This document shows positions 17,390-26,607 of a stretch of DNA of 64,000 bases, in pieces; within the stretch, counting starts at the first letter, position 1; every line of letters begins with the position of its first letter. The position numbers and the translations under genes are program-made. The notes under the pieces are model-generated. The model was not told where the DNA came from, searched no databases, and was given only the letters and a program-made list of their open reading frames with translations. This stretch comes from Companilactobacillus huachuanensis (GTDB lineage: Bacteria > Bacillota > Bacilli > Lactobacillales > Lactobacillaceae): NCBI RefSeq assembly GCF_005404815.1, contig NZ_BJDF01000009.1, positions 59,889-123,888 on the forward strand, given 5' to 3'.

Positions 17390-17434
17390 GATACTGGTAG
17401 TATCTTATCACGGTTTGTTGCTGACGAGCAACAA
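17390..17434. promoter_or_regulatory. two operator-like palindromes upstream of the toxin gene
   Basis: GATACT-GGT-AGTATC (17390-17404) and TTGTTGCT-GACG-AGCAACAA (17415-17434) lie 33-77 bp before the toxin start. Both suit binding by the helix-turn-helix antitoxin. Confidence 0.55.
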
Positions 17435-17494
17435 AATATTTTCACTAAATTATAGTGTAAATAATTGAATTCGAATAATAAGGAAGGATTTTTA

Positions 17495-17596
17495 GTGGAT
17501 TTTAGTAATGAAAATCCTAAAAATTATCATTATTATTTTAACTTATCGTCTGGTTTAGAATTAGAAGTAGCAGTTGATGCGGATTATAATTTTTAA
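17495..17596 (+). CDS. short open frame, 33 residues
   Basis: GTG start after AAGGAAGG, encoding a small acidic peptide containing NYHYYFNLSSGLELEVAV. It has no signal peptide. A terminator follows at 17638. It may be a real small gene or the front of a decayed one; nothing similar is known to me. Confidence 0.4.
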   Translation: MDFSNENPKNYHYYFNLSSGLELEVAVDADYNF

Positions 17597-17637
17597 TTTA
17601 GAATCAAATTATTGGGTAATTGGGTAATTCGATGACT

Positions 17638-17680
17638 AAAAGAGCCAATCTTTTTCGGTAAGATTTGCTCTTTGCTTTGC
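17638..17680 (+). terminator. intrinsic terminator
   Basis: Stem AAAGAGC-AATCTT/AAGATT-GCTCTTT, tail GCTTT. Confidence 0.65.
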
Positions 17681-17692
17681 CTAAACTTTTAA

Positions 17693-17866
17693 TTAGCTAA
17701 TTAAATCATTTATTATCGTGATTACTTCGTAAAATGTTTCGTCATCTAGTTCATCGATTTTCTTGGCATTCCTTGTAGTGAAGTCTTGCGTGTTTAGTTG
17801 AAGGGGATTGATGAATCCATCAACATCGGTAATATCATTTAAAGGATATGATTTCCCACATATATT
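17693..17866 (-). pseudogene. 3' remnant of an unknown gene
   Basis: An open minus-strand frame of about 57 codons without a start, ending at TAA (17693-17695). It encodes GFINPLQLNTQDFTTRNAKK and ends DETFYEVITIINDLIS. Probably the tail of a small regulator, but the family is not clear. Confidence 0.4.
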
Positions 17867-17908
17867 AGATTACGGTTTTAAGTGAGTAATTTTTAGAATA
17901 TTAGTCAA

Positions 17909-17948
17909 TAAAAAAGCCAATCCATCTAATCCGGGTTGGCTTTTATTT
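17909..17948 (-). terminator. terminator of the PTPS-related membrane protein gene
   Basis: Minus-strand stem AAGCCAACCC/GGATTGGCTT with a T tail, ten bases past the stop codon. Confidence 0.85.
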
Positions 17949-17959
17949 TGGTATTTGAA

Positions 17960-19852
17960 CTATTCTTTTACTTGTTTATCTTCTGAATCATCATTTTTAG
18001 AATCATCAGTTTTTTTAGATTTTTCTTTAATTTCTGATTCTTCAGTTTCTTTAGATTCTTGTGTGTCTTCAGATTCTGGGACATCTTTTGGTTCCGATTT
18101 TTCAGACTTAACTGCCTTTTTCTCGGACAACTTATTTTTCATTTCAATAGCCCATGGTTTGAACTTGCTCCATTTGAAATTGAACATACTTAAGATTGCA
18201 CCGATAACTAGTACAACCAATGCCCAAAATGAGAAGTGGCGGGCGGTCTTTTGGACGTGTGTTTCATAGTAATCAATGACTACTTTTCCGTTGCCACTGA
18301 CAGTCACTTCACCGAGGCCGTTGTTTTTCTTGTTCATGGTCAATTTCGAAACGTTGCCAGTGGATTCTTTAGATTGGAACCCATAATAGGCGATTACTGG
18401 TACGGAAATAACGGTCTTCTTAGCATGTTTAAAGTTGAAAGTCATTTTCGTATCAACTCGTTTGAAATTGGTGATTTTGGCCTTTTTACCAGCCTTGATG
18501 GTTGGTATCTGAGGTTCGGCCTCCAATGGTACAATATCCGCACCATCAGGCAAGTATTCCTGTCCACCACCAATACTGAATGGTGAGGCTTTATCATACT
18601 CTGAATATGGCACCATAGCGGTTGACATGCTATTGACCATACGATAACTGGCAGAAATTGCTAGTAATGTTACGAAAACAATTAGGGCTGCTTTAACCAG
18701 ATTCCCCTTTAACAAGTGCAGTGGATCAGAGGCGACGAAGATTGCCAAGAGAATGGTAGCAATCATATCGAAACGCCATGGATATTGAATCATCTTAAAT
18801 GGTGTTTTGTTGAGCATCACCCAAGGGAAAATTTTACTCCCGCAGATGAACATGATTGCACCAATACCAGCAAAATGTTTGACTGCTTTGTTCTCGATTT
18901 TACCCATTGAAACTAGGGCAGCCAGACCTGCCAACAAGAGGACAATCCCAATGTTTGGCTTGTTGATGACGTTATCGATACTCCAATGGAAGTAATCAAC
19001 TAAATTATCGGCACCAGTGGGGAGGATACTTTTACTTTCAGTCAAACGCAGTGTTGTGTGCTTCAATTGTTCAAGCATGGGCAAGAAGTAACCAATGCTC
19101 AAGAGTCCTGAGGCAACGGCAGCCCAGATTAGTGAAAGCAATCGTTTGGGATGAACTCTCAGTTCTGGGATTTGGCACAACATAACCAGCACAATCAAAA
19201 TGGCCACGAGGATAGGTGAGATAGCGTGAGAATATATGATTCCAGTCATACCAAAGGCTAAGAATAACCAATTACGTTTTCTTTCGCCATAAAAAATTTC
19301 ATAAATTCCTAGAACAGCTATAGGAAGGAAGACGAATGCACCAATTTCACCGAGATCGTGACGGAAGAGCATATCGTGGAGTCGGTAGTTAGCCAACGTG
19401 TAGACAAAACTGAAAACTAAACTGTTCCAATATTTTTTGGAAACTTTGAAAAAGCAGAGAAATGAAACGGTAAATGTTAGAAAGTTTAATAATAGGTAGA
19501 AACGCACAATTGTCTGTGCCGGTGTAAAGCCCATCAAACGCAGGAAAGCGGCGGGATATATCAAGAAATCAGAGTAGAAAATATTCGAGATATAGCCGAG
19601 GCCTTCCATAAAGGACATATTGACGAGTGGAAAATAGTTGTGATGCAAGATGGACTGGTAGAGCCCTTCAATCCGCATCATGTGGAATCGATTGTCACTT
19701 GGGCCTAAGAAAGTCCAAATCGAGTGGTGATAAAATTCAGTTTGATAGAGTGCAACGTAACTGACACCCGCAAATAATCCGGTCGTAGCGATGGCAATAA
19801 GGATAATCAGTAGGATTCGCAAGTACTTATTTTTCAAAGATATATATTTCAT
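17960..19852 (-). CDS. large polytopic membrane protein, PTPS-related (glycosyltransferase-C-like)
   Basis: 630 residues. About 11-12 membrane helices occupy residues 10-400, then an extracellular domain (about 410-525), one last helix (about 535-552) and a highly charged Lys/Glu/Ser cytoplasmic tail (about 565-630). The pattern (NRFHMMRIEGLYQSI near the start, HDMLFRHDLGEIG) is that of the membrane proteins annotated as 6-pyruvoyl-tetrahydropterin synthase-related, which have a GT-C fold outline. Such proteins are thought to transfer lipid-linked sugars outside the cell. Monocistronic. The acidic-basic repeated tail is notable. Confidence 0.7.
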   Translation of the reverse strand: MKYISLKNKYLRILLIILIAIATTGLFAGVSYVALYQTEFYHHSIWTFLGPSDNRFHMMRIEGLYQSILHHNYFPLVNMSFMEGLGYISNIFYSDFLIYPAAFLRLMGFTPAQTIVRFYLLLNFLTFTVSFLCFFKVSKKYWNSLVFSFVYTLANYRLHDMLFRHDLGEIGAFVFLPIAVLGIYEIFYGERKRNWLFLAFGMTGIIYSHAISPILVAILIVLVMLCQIPELRVHPKRLLSLIWAAVASGLLSIGYFLPMLEQLKHTTLRLTESKSILPTGADNLVDYFHWSIDNVINKPNIGIVLLLAGLAALVSMGKIENKAVKHFAGIGAIMFICGSKIFPWVMLNKTPFKMIQYPWRFDMIATILLAIFVASDPLHLLKGNLVKAALIVFVTLLAISASYRMVNSMSTAMVPYSEYDKASPFSIGGGQEYLPDGADIVPLEAEPQIPTIKAGKKAKITNFKRVDTKMTFNFKHAKKTVISVPVIAYYGFQSKESTGNVSKLTMNKKNNGLGEVTVSGNGKVVIDYYETHVQKTARHFSFWALVVLVIGAILSMFNFKWSKFKPWAIEMKNKLSEKKAVKSEKSEPKDVPESEDTQESKETEESEIKEKSKKTDDSKNDDSEDKQVKE

Positions 19853-20194
19853 AAAGTTGATACCTTTCCCCTAAATATATATAACATAACGTGCTGTACT
19901 AATTAAATATTTCTCAGCTATTTCGACTAATGGATCTTCGGTAAGAGAACTATATAATCCACTTCAAGTGACATTTAATTATAATCTTTCCCTTATACAT
20001 AAAAATTTATTAAACAAATGGAACATCCAAAAATGAATTATTAACCAGCACAATACACAACATAGTTTTATTATACTAATACTTAATAGGACAATCATAG
20101 AATATTATCCAATATTTCAAAGAAATGTTTAAACCGCTACAGGGGAGACTGGTTATTTAGAATAAGTGATTTATAAATTCATGATGTTTATAAA
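19853..20194. other. gene-free AT-rich region
   Basis: Upstream region of the PTPS-related gene and downstream of the DUF2628 gene. I see no open frame, repeat or clear consensus promoter in it. Confidence 0.5.
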
Positions 20195-20247
20195 TAAAAA
20201 AATGGCGTAATCAAACATGAAATCCCGTGTTTGATTGCGCTATTTTT
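20195..20247 (-). terminator. intrinsic terminator of the DUF2628 gene
   Basis: Stem AATGGCGTAATCAAACA paired with TGTTTGATTGCGCTATT, A and T runs on either side. Confidence 0.85.
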
Positions 20248-20699
20248 TATAGTCCAAGAATTTGTTTTTTCTTAATATCATATTCTTCTTGAGTGATAGC
20301 ACCTTGATCGAGTAATTCTTTTAATTTATCGAGTTGATCAAGTTGCGAATCACTTGTATAGCCATTGTTTGCGTTTGAAAATCTGCGGCCGGGTGCGATG
20401 TAATTCTTAGCCAATAGTGCATTGTATGAGTAATCGTCAGCTGGTTCAAAGCCAGAATTCAATAAGTCATTGGCATAGAGTTTGTTGTAGAAGAAGGCAA
20501 AGATTAGGTTGAAAAAGAATGAGCCCCCGCCCCATGTGAAGACACCAAAGGCTAGGTCAACTAGTAGAATAATGATAAGCCATTTCCAGTCACCTCTGAA
20601 AAGTGCAGGCCAGAAGCCCCAGAAAAATTCAGTCCATGAGAAGCCAACTTTGACGTCTTTGTGTTCATTAGTATTGCGATTAATTAGTGTAGCATGCAT
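20247..20699 (-). CDS. DUF2628 membrane protein with SHOCT tail
   Basis: 150 residues from ATG 20697-20699, which follows GGGGAGGATT; the longer frame has no ribosome site. Residues 22-80 carry the DUF2628 pattern (FSWTEFFWGFWPALFRGDWKW) and two membrane helices. Residues about 118-149 form a SHOCT module (LDQLDKLKELLDQGAITQEE, with the final IL.L), a short C-terminal oligomerisation element. It is the downstream copy of a tandem pair with the gene at 20830. Role unknown. Confidence 0.8.
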   Translation of the reverse strand: MHATLINRNTNEHKDVKVGFSWTEFFWGFWPALFRGDWKWLIIILLVDLAFGVFTWGGGSFFFNLIFAFFYNKLYANDLLNSGFEPADDYSYNALLAKNYIAPGRRFSNANNGYTSDSQLDQLDKLKELLDQGAITQEEYDIKKKQILGL

Positions 20700-20829
20700 A
20701 TTTAATCCTCCCCGATAATGGTACATTTGCATTAAGTATAGCAAATAATCGTATAAATTGAAGGATTCATCTTATTTTACACAGAGGTTTTCTGCAAATG
20801 GATGTTACCAATTGGAAGTCTAATTGATA

Positions 20830-21189
20830 CTAACGAGTTCTACCATAGTGGCTTTCATTAATAGTTGAAAATCTACGACCCGAGGCAATGTAATTTTTGG
20901 CAAGTAATGTATTATATGAAGAATCATCAGCTGGTTCAAAACCACTGTTTAACAAGTCATTTATATATAATTTGTTGTAAAAGAAGGCAAAAATCATATT
21001 AAAGGCGGCTGATACGCCACCAAAACTCCAAACACCTAAAACAAGATCGACTAGCAATATAATTACTAGCCACTTCCAATCGCCTCGAAAAAGTGCGGGC
21101 CAGAAGCCCCAGAAAAATTCGGTCCATGAAAATCCAACTTTGACTTCTTTACGTTCGTTTGTACGTCGATTCAGTAAAATTGCATGCAT
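20830..21189 (-). CDS. DUF2628 membrane protein, paralogue without SHOCT
   Basis: 119 residues, about 75 percent identical by eye to the neighbour at 20247 over its first 110 residues, but ending before the SHOCT module. The two genes lie on the same strand with 130 bp between them, each with its own ribosome site, so they come from a tandem duplication in which one copy lost (or the other gained) the C-terminal module. Confidence 0.8.
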   Translation of the reverse strand: MHAILLNRRTNERKEVKVGFSWTEFFWGFWPALFRGDWKWLVIILLVDLVLGVWSFGGVSAAFNMIFAFFYNKLYINDLLNSGFEPADDSSYNTLLAKNYIASGRRFSTINESHYGRTR

Positions 21190-21344
21190 AATATTCTCCT
21201 GTGATCATTTTTCCTAAGTATAGCAATGGTTCTTTATTCTAGCAGGAGTGAACGAAGTTTTTTACAAAATGTTTGGCAGATGAATTATAATTTTATAATG
21301 TATAGTAACAAAGCGTTTATAAGGGGTGTTGAGTCATTAACAAA

Positions 21345-22676
21345 GTGCTTTCAAAACTAAAAAAATATCGGTGGTCACTGATTATTCTGACAATTGTCTT
21401 TTTTATTATGTTATTGCTCAACTGGAAGACGTTGTATGTGGCTGATGATTACGTTTATCGTTTCGTCTATCAATCGCCATCGCCCACGGCATTTCCCCAT
21501 CAACAACGAATCAGTACGGGATTGATCCCGTATTCGATGTGGAACCATTATATGCTGTGGAACGGACGTTTTGTGGCGCATTCAATCGTACAATTTTTTA
21601 TGCAATTTAATTCAAAAATTCCGTTTGATATTTGTAGCAGTTTGATTTATGTATTGCTGCTAGTGTTTATGGATAAATTAGCCGTGAAATTAACAGGTAA
21701 GAAACACAATGCCTTTATTTTGCCATTAATTTTTGGATTCACTTGGTTCTATATTCCTTATTTTGGTCAGTCAGTTTTATGGCTGTCAGGATCAGGGAAT
21801 TATTTGTGGATGAGTGTGATTTATTTAGGATTTATCATCTTCAATTTGAAAAACTATTCTGTAAATATCGGTAACGTCTTGGGTGCAGTTATACTGGGAT
21901 TTTTAGCCGGAGCCTCGAATGAAAATTCTGGGCCAGCAGCGGTGTTGATTATCCTATTATTCATGTTAAAAAGATTTATTAAGGAACATAAGCTCAGTTT
22001 AGTTTCGACAATTAGCGTAATTTCTAGTGGAGTCGGATTTGTCATAATGATGTTGTCGCCAGGTTCGCAAAGTCGTGGTAATGTTCATCGAGATTGGGCA
22101 ATCATTCAAAAAAATATTGCTGGTATTTATAAGTTAACGTTTGACAAATGGGTCTGGATCTACGGATTAATGGCAGTTTTGCTGATTGTCGCAATTGTGA
22201 TGAAACGTATCAATGCGGACACCTTTTGGGCAGTGATCTTCTTTTTGATTGGACACTTGGCGGCCGTTTACGCGATGGCTTTTTCACCGGAATATCCAGA
22301 AAGAACTTTCTTCGGTGGTGTAATTTTTCTAGGGATAGCGTTGTTCATTTTAGTTTATGCTGTCTTTGGAGAGTTGAAGTGGGTGCCAATAGTTTTGTCA
22401 GCGACGGTAATAATCACATTTGGCATTAGTTTTGGACCAGCATATCGTGATATCAATGTCAGTTATCATCAAATGCGGACGCAATATCAATTAATTTATA
22501 AAGCCGAAGCAACTAAGGATAAGAGTGCTAGAGTGCCATTAATGACGACTCAGAAGAGCCAGTACAATGCCAATTATGGTGTCATTGCTTTAGATACACC
22601 GGCGAATGCGTTGATGAACCAATGGGAATCAAAATTCTTTGGCCTTAATCAAATCAGTGGCTATCGAATAAAATAA
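21345..22676 (+). CDS. DUF6056-like polytopic membrane protein
   Basis: 443 residues with about 10-11 membrane helices. The early extracellular loop (VADDYVYRF) and the later SNENSGPAA and RTFFGG motifs fit the DUF6056 group of lactobacillar and streptococcal membrane proteins, probable GT-C-type sugar transferases for surface polymers. The GTG start has AAGGGGTG upstream at a rather long distance. A paralogue lies at 24696. Substrate unknown. Confidence 0.65.
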   Translation: MLSKLKKYRWSLIILTIVFFIMLLLNWKTLYVADDYVYRFVYQSPSPTAFPHQQRISTGLIPYSMWNHYMLWNGRFVAHSIVQFFMQFNSKIPFDICSSLIYVLLLVFMDKLAVKLTGKKHNAFILPLIFGFTWFYIPYFGQSVLWLSGSGNYLWMSVIYLGFIIFNLKNYSVNIGNVLGAVILGFLAGASNENSGPAAVLIILLFMLKRFIKEHKLSLVSTISVISSGVGFVIMMLSPGSQSRGNVHRDWAIIQKNIAGIYKLTFDKWVWIYGLMAVLLIVAIVMKRINADTFWAVIFFLIGHLAAVYAMAFSPEYPERTFFGGVIFLGIALFILVYAVFGELKWVPIVLSATVIITFGISFGPAYRDINVSYHQMRTQYQLIYKAEATKDKSARVPLMTTQKSQYNANYGVIALDTPANALMNQWESKFFGLNQISGYRIK

Positions 22677-22716
22677 ACGATATGGTAAGATAGTTTTTAC
22701 GTTGTGCTAGTTAAAT

Positions 22717-22761
22717 ATGACGTTTCCAGGGCTGAGAGTATTTTCACTCTTCAACCTTCAG
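22717..22761 (+). repeat. remnant of an A-type MITE
   Basis: CGTTTCCAGGGCTGAGAGTA (the left arm of the A core) is joined directly to TTTTCACTCTTCAACCTTCAG (the right end of the unit). About 250 bp between are deleted. It lies just before the acyltransferase gene. Confidence 0.75.
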
Positions 22762-22819
22762 TTAATTAATTTGAAAATTTCTATTAGTGGAAGACGTCAA
22801 AAAAGTTTCGGGGGATATT

Positions 22820-23839
22820 TTGAATAAAAAAAGAGTAATTTATATCGACGTGATTCGAGTGGTGGCTATGATGCTAGTGGTTTTAGCTCATTCTTTGGCA
22901 GCTAGATTAGCGGTTAGGGATGGGTCACTTAATTGGGACATTTCAAACATGCTAGTTGTGATTACCGAGATTGCAGTGCCATTATTTTTCATGATCAGTG
23001 GGGCAACAATTTTAAATAGTCGTCGTACCAAAGATGTGGGGTACTTGTTCAGTCATAGATTAATCAGAGTATTGGTTCCATTCATCATCTGGTCGATCAT
23101 CAGTGCTTATGGTGCCAGAAAAATCGACGGAGTTTTCACATTTCATGACTTTTTTCACAGTGTCTTATTGATGTATCACCAACCAGTTTTGATAGCCTAT
23201 TGGTTCATTTATCCATTGGTATCACTGTACCTGTTGTCGCCATTGTTGAAAGCTATGGTCGAGGGCATGGACGATAAAATATTCAATTACCTGTTGGCAT
23301 TATGGATGGTTATCAGTATGTTTTTACCAGCATTAGTTGATGCATTGCCAAAGAATCTCAGCATGTATTTTGACGGCTATACGGTTGGAAAAGTTGTCTT
23401 CTCAACTAGTCTAGGATATTTCTTGTTGGGATATAAGTTGACCCAAACGAAACATGCCAAAGATAATTCATTACAATTATTAGTTATTGCCGTCGTGTTG
23501 ATGGCGATTAACGTCGTAATCGGCTTTGTCAGTTTAAAACTAGCTTTCCATTATTTAAGCGTAATTTCAGTAGTTAATATTCCCGTTATTGCCGCCTTGA
23601 TTTTCTTAATTTTGAAATCATATGAAGGTCGCTACCATAATTGGTTCATCAAATTGACTGAAATTATCGCACCGTTGACTTATGGTGTTTATCTAGTCCA
23701 TGGCTTGAGCATTGGAGTCGTACAGAAGATGGCCGGAGTTAATCATTATCTGATTACATTTTTCTTGGCAACACTGCTGTCTTTGGTGGTTATATTTGTA
23801 TTGAGTAAGATACCAGTGTTGAAAAAGTGGATGTTGTAG
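22820..23839 (+). CDS. acyltransferase family 3 membrane protein (OafA/WecH type)
   Basis: 339 residues from TTG 22820, chosen because GGGGGA lies six bases upstream; a GTG at 22787 would add 11 residues but lacks a ribosome site. Ten membrane helices. The opening YIDVIRVVAMMLVVLAHS carries the conserved family histidine and arginine, and PLFFMISG follows at about residue 60. These enzymes acetylate cell-wall or exopolysaccharide sugars. The TAG stop is followed without a gap by cloverleaf B5. Confidence 0.8.
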   Translation: MNKKRVIYIDVIRVVAMMLVVLAHSLAARLAVRDGSLNWDISNMLVVITEIAVPLFFMISGATILNSRRTKDVGYLFSHRLIRVLVPFIIWSIISAYGARKIDGVFTFHDFFHSVLLMYHQPVLIAYWFIYPLVSLYLLSPLLKAMVEGMDDKIFNYLLALWMVISMFLPALVDALPKNLSMYFDGYTVGKVVFSTSLGYFLLGYKLTQTKHAKDNSLQLLVIAVVLMAINVVIGFVSLKLAFHYLSVISVVNIPVIAALIFLILKSYEGRYHNWFIKLTEIIAPLTYGVYLVHGLSIGVVQKMAGVNHYLITFFLATLLSLVVIFVLSKIPVLKKWML

Positions 23840-24019
23840 GCCACTTTCGGTTGTGAGTGATAGAGCCGCTATGAGGACCGGTCCGAGCCTGTGGTGCGGT
23901 CTCGAACCTCGATTTTGAGCCGAAAACCGCGTCTCAAAAGTCGTCCTGTGGAGTAAGAACGGAAAATCGTCGTTCTAACTCCACTGCCACAGCTGTCTCT
24001 ATCACTCACAACCGAAAGC
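23840..24019 (+). repeat. cloverleaf element B5, directly after a stop codon
   Basis: Starts on the base after the TAG of the acyltransferase gene, same strand. Basal stem CTTTCGGTTGTGAGTGATAGAG and its complement, followed by CTAGTTTTTG, so the whole element can act as a giant terminator. Three inner hairpins as in B1. Confidence 0.9.
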
Positions 24020-24071
24020 TAGTTTTTGTGGTTAGGGCAGTGGTATTGTTCACTTTGTTTCAGTTATTTAA

Positions 24072-24376
24072 CTAAAGGTGCCGTTTCCAGAGCTGAGAGT
24101 ATTCAATTGCTGCGCGGAACGGCCCGAGCCAGAGAGCGGTCTCGAGCCTCGGTTGAAGCCTCGCAAAATCCGCGAGTCTTCAACACGCCCGGTGGTGTAA
24201 TTGCTGAAGCAATAACGCCACTTTCGCTGCAAATGAATACTCTCAGCTCTTCCAACTAGTTTATTTTTTTATTGCGGGAACAATAGTAAGATTAAGACTT
24301 TTGAGCTGTTTGAATAAATTAGCTCTGGGTCTGTAATAACAATGGTTAGATTAATTTTTCACTTTTGAACGTTCAG
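24072..24376 (+). mobile_element. MITE-like unit A4
   Basis: Cloverleaf core 24080-24260. The left terminal repeat is reduced to CTAAAGG directly joined to the core; the right end (24363-24376) is diverged. It lies 52 bp after element B5 and 80 bp before B6. Confidence 0.8.
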
Positions 24377-24455
24377 ATAATTAAAAATTAAGTAAGCTAT
24401 GCCGTAATTAAATATATGGCAGGCTTTTTTTGATTAAAATAATTTACAGTTAAAC

Positions 24456-24642
24456 TAGTCGGAGGTTTCTAAGTGATTTTTTGCCAGCAATGAAGGTGGC
24501 GTTATGGCTTTAGCCATTACGCCACAGGACGAATTTGAGACTTGCCGAACTTGCAAGGCTCAAATTCGAGGGTCGAGACCGCACCCCAGGCTCGAGCCGG
24601 TCCCATAGCAGGCAAAAAAATCACTTAGAAACCGGAGACGGC
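24456..24642 (-). repeat. cloverleaf element B6
   Basis: Minus-strand copy. Basal stem GGTTTCTAAGTGATTTTTT with a matching arm AAAAAATCACTTAGAAACC, unlike any other copy; three inner hairpins conserved. It ends about 54 bp before a DUF6056-like gene. Confidence 0.85.
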
Positions 24643-24695
24643 AATACAATAAATCTCTTGCGGTATTGAGGAACTTAGCGCAAAATTAAAGCACT

Positions 24696-26138
24696 ATGAA
24701 AAATAAAATTACGAACAAATTTAACCTTTGGCAAAAGTTTGTCACACCGTTGATGTTTGTGATCTCGTTGATATATTTTGGGGTATTTAGATATTTTGTG
24801 ATTCCATCTGGGGATGATTATTTCTGGTGGGGACCACAAGGGTCTTATTTACTCCATCATATGTTTTATGGTTCACAAGCAATCTACGGGGGTAGTAGCA
24901 ATGGTCGATATTTAGGCAATACTTTAGAAATATTGACTATGCATTATCAAGTGATCGCCATTTTAACTTATGCAGTCTTTTGGACATTGTTATTGTGGGG
25001 ACTATGGCGCTTATCGGGGAAAACGATGCTGTCATTAGTCATGTCATTCTTATTCGTCTTTACGTTACAAGATGCTTTTTTGAATAATATTTTGGTTTGG
25101 AACGCTGGATTCGTAAATTACGTACCGCCGGTAGCTTTAGCACTAGTTTATATTTGGTTAGTCGATAAAGGTAAGACGAAAAAGTTTAACCAATTCATGA
25201 CATTAGGAACTTTGATTTTGGCATATATTGGCGGACTATTCACCGAATCGATGACAGTAGCACAAATAGCATTAGGTATTTTTGTGATTATTCATTTCCG
25301 TAAGCAAGTGAAACTTTATCATGTAACGTATTTGTTGGGATCTGTCATTGCAGCTGTGACGATGTTTACCCACCGAGGCTATCGTGGCAAGAGTATTTAT
25401 CGCAATACAACGTTTGATCCATTCAAAATTTGGACAAATTACGCCAAAATCACTCATTTCTGGTTGATAACTTTTAATGTGGTAATGTTAGTTGCCATTT
25501 TAATAGCGATTGCCATTTTGGTAATTCGAGCTGATTTTTCCATCGTGAAAAAGTCGATTTTAACCGTTATAGCGTTGGGATTCTTAGGATATTACATCGC
25601 AATAAATATGTATCTGCAGCGATTCGAACTCAACTATATGTATGGCTACAACACGATCAACGATAATATTTCTAATATGGAAGGGATAGTCAGCCTACTA
25701 TTAGTGACCTTTATCGGTTATAGCATCTTCCTATTTTTCAAAACCGATGCCAAAATGTGGCTCTACTTCTTAATGACAGGTGTAATCATGGGACAATTGT
25801 TGTTCGTATCAGCCCCAATCAACTGCCGAGGGAACTTTTTAACATATGTGTTCACATACTTAATTATGATGCGATTTGTTTTAGCAGCCATGGATAGTTT
25901 TAGATGGAAAAATTGGTTGACTGGAATACTAATGGCCGTTTTATTAATAGTGGGCGGTCGATATATGAACATTATGTCAACAAATTATCAGGCAAATTTG
26001 GCCAGAGTGAATAATCCTGATTATTACAATGGCAAAGTTGAATTAACCAAACACGTTCCATATCGGAAGTTCGTCTGGGTCAATGATTTGTTGAATCAAC
26101 AAGTTCCAAAGTATTGGAAGCATTATTTTAATAAATAG
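24696..26138 (+). CDS. DUF6056-like polytopic membrane protein, second copy
   Basis: 480 residues, about 11 membrane helices, same outline as the protein at 21345 (early GDDYFWW loop, GLFTESMTVAQ in the middle, NCRGNFL late). The two probably act on related lipid-linked sugars. No good ribosome site precedes the ATG, and the upstream 50 bp come right after element B6, so the original 5' region may have been altered by the insertion. The TAG stop is followed directly by element C3. Confidence 0.65.
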   Translation: MKNKITNKFNLWQKFVTPLMFVISLIYFGVFRYFVIPSGDDYFWWGPQGSYLLHHMFYGSQAIYGGSSNGRYLGNTLEILTMHYQVIAILTYAVFWTLLLWGLWRLSGKTMLSLVMSFLFVFTLQDAFLNNILVWNAGFVNYVPPVALALVYIWLVDKGKTKKFNQFMTLGTLILAYIGGLFTESMTVAQIALGIFVIIHFRKQVKLYHVTYLLGSVIAAVTMFTHRGYRGKSIYRNTTFDPFKIWTNYAKITHFWLITFNVVMLVAILIAIAILVIRADFSIVKKSILTVIALGFLGYYIAINMYLQRFELNYMYGYNTINDNISNMEGIVSLLLVTFIGYSIFLFFKTDAKMWLYFLMTGVIMGQLLFVSAPINCRGNFLTYVFTYLIMMRFVLAAMDSFRWKNWLTGILMAVLLIVGGRYMNIMSTNYQANLARVNNPDYYNGKVELTKHVPYRKFVWVNDLLNQQVPKYWKHYFNK

Positions 26139-26184
26139 TGAGTGGAGACAGGGTGGTCAGCTTCTGAGAAATTTTAGGAAGGAG
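26139..26184 (+). repeat. element C3, left part (interrupted)
   Basis: GAGTGGAGACAGGGTGGTCAG matches the start of C1. It begins at the base after a TAG stop codon. MITE A5 interrupts it; the right part lies at 26487-26530. Confidence 0.7.
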
Positions 26185-26477
26185 GCCGTTTCCAGAACTG
26201 AGAGTATTCAATTGCTGCGCGGAACGGCCCGAGCCAAAGTACGGTCTCGGACCTCGGTTGAAGCCTCGCAAAATCCGCGAGTCTTCCACACGCCCGGTGG
26301 TGTAATTGCTGAAGCAATAACGCCACTTTCGCTGCAAATGAATACTCTCAGATCTTCCAACTAGTTTATTTTTTAATGGTGGGAACAATAAAACTAAAAC
26401 TTCTGATCATTTAAATAAATTAACTCTAGGTCTGTAACCACAATAGTTATATTCATTTTTTGCCTTTAAACCTTGAG
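26185..26477 (+). mobile_element. MITE-like unit A5, inserted in element C3
   Basis: Core 26185-26364 and diverged right end (CCTTTAAACCTTGAG, 26463-26477). The left terminal repeat is absent. Both flanks belong to one C element, so this copy arrived later than C3. Confidence 0.75.
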
Positions 26478-26486
26478 GCATCTATC

Positions 26487-26530
26487 AAAAACTCCCTATC
26501 GTAACTTGTTTTAAGGTCATTTAGTATATT
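26487..26530 (+). repeat. element C3, right part
   Basis: AACTCCCTATCGTAACTTGTT and following bases align with the right half of C1 (GTTGCCCTGTCGGAACTCG). Diverged. Confidence 0.55.
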
Positions 26531-26532
26531 AG

Positions 26533-26573
26533 AAAAAAGGAACTATCAGCAATTAAACTGATAGTTCCTTTTA
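26533..26573. terminator. intrinsic terminator
   Basis: Stem AAAAGGAACTATCAG paired with CTGATAGTTCCTTTT, A and T runs on both sides. It probably once ended the DUF6056-like gene behind element C3. Confidence 0.85.
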
Positions 26574-26607
26574 GAATATCTGGTCGAGGTTCCAATTAAT
26601 ATTAGTG

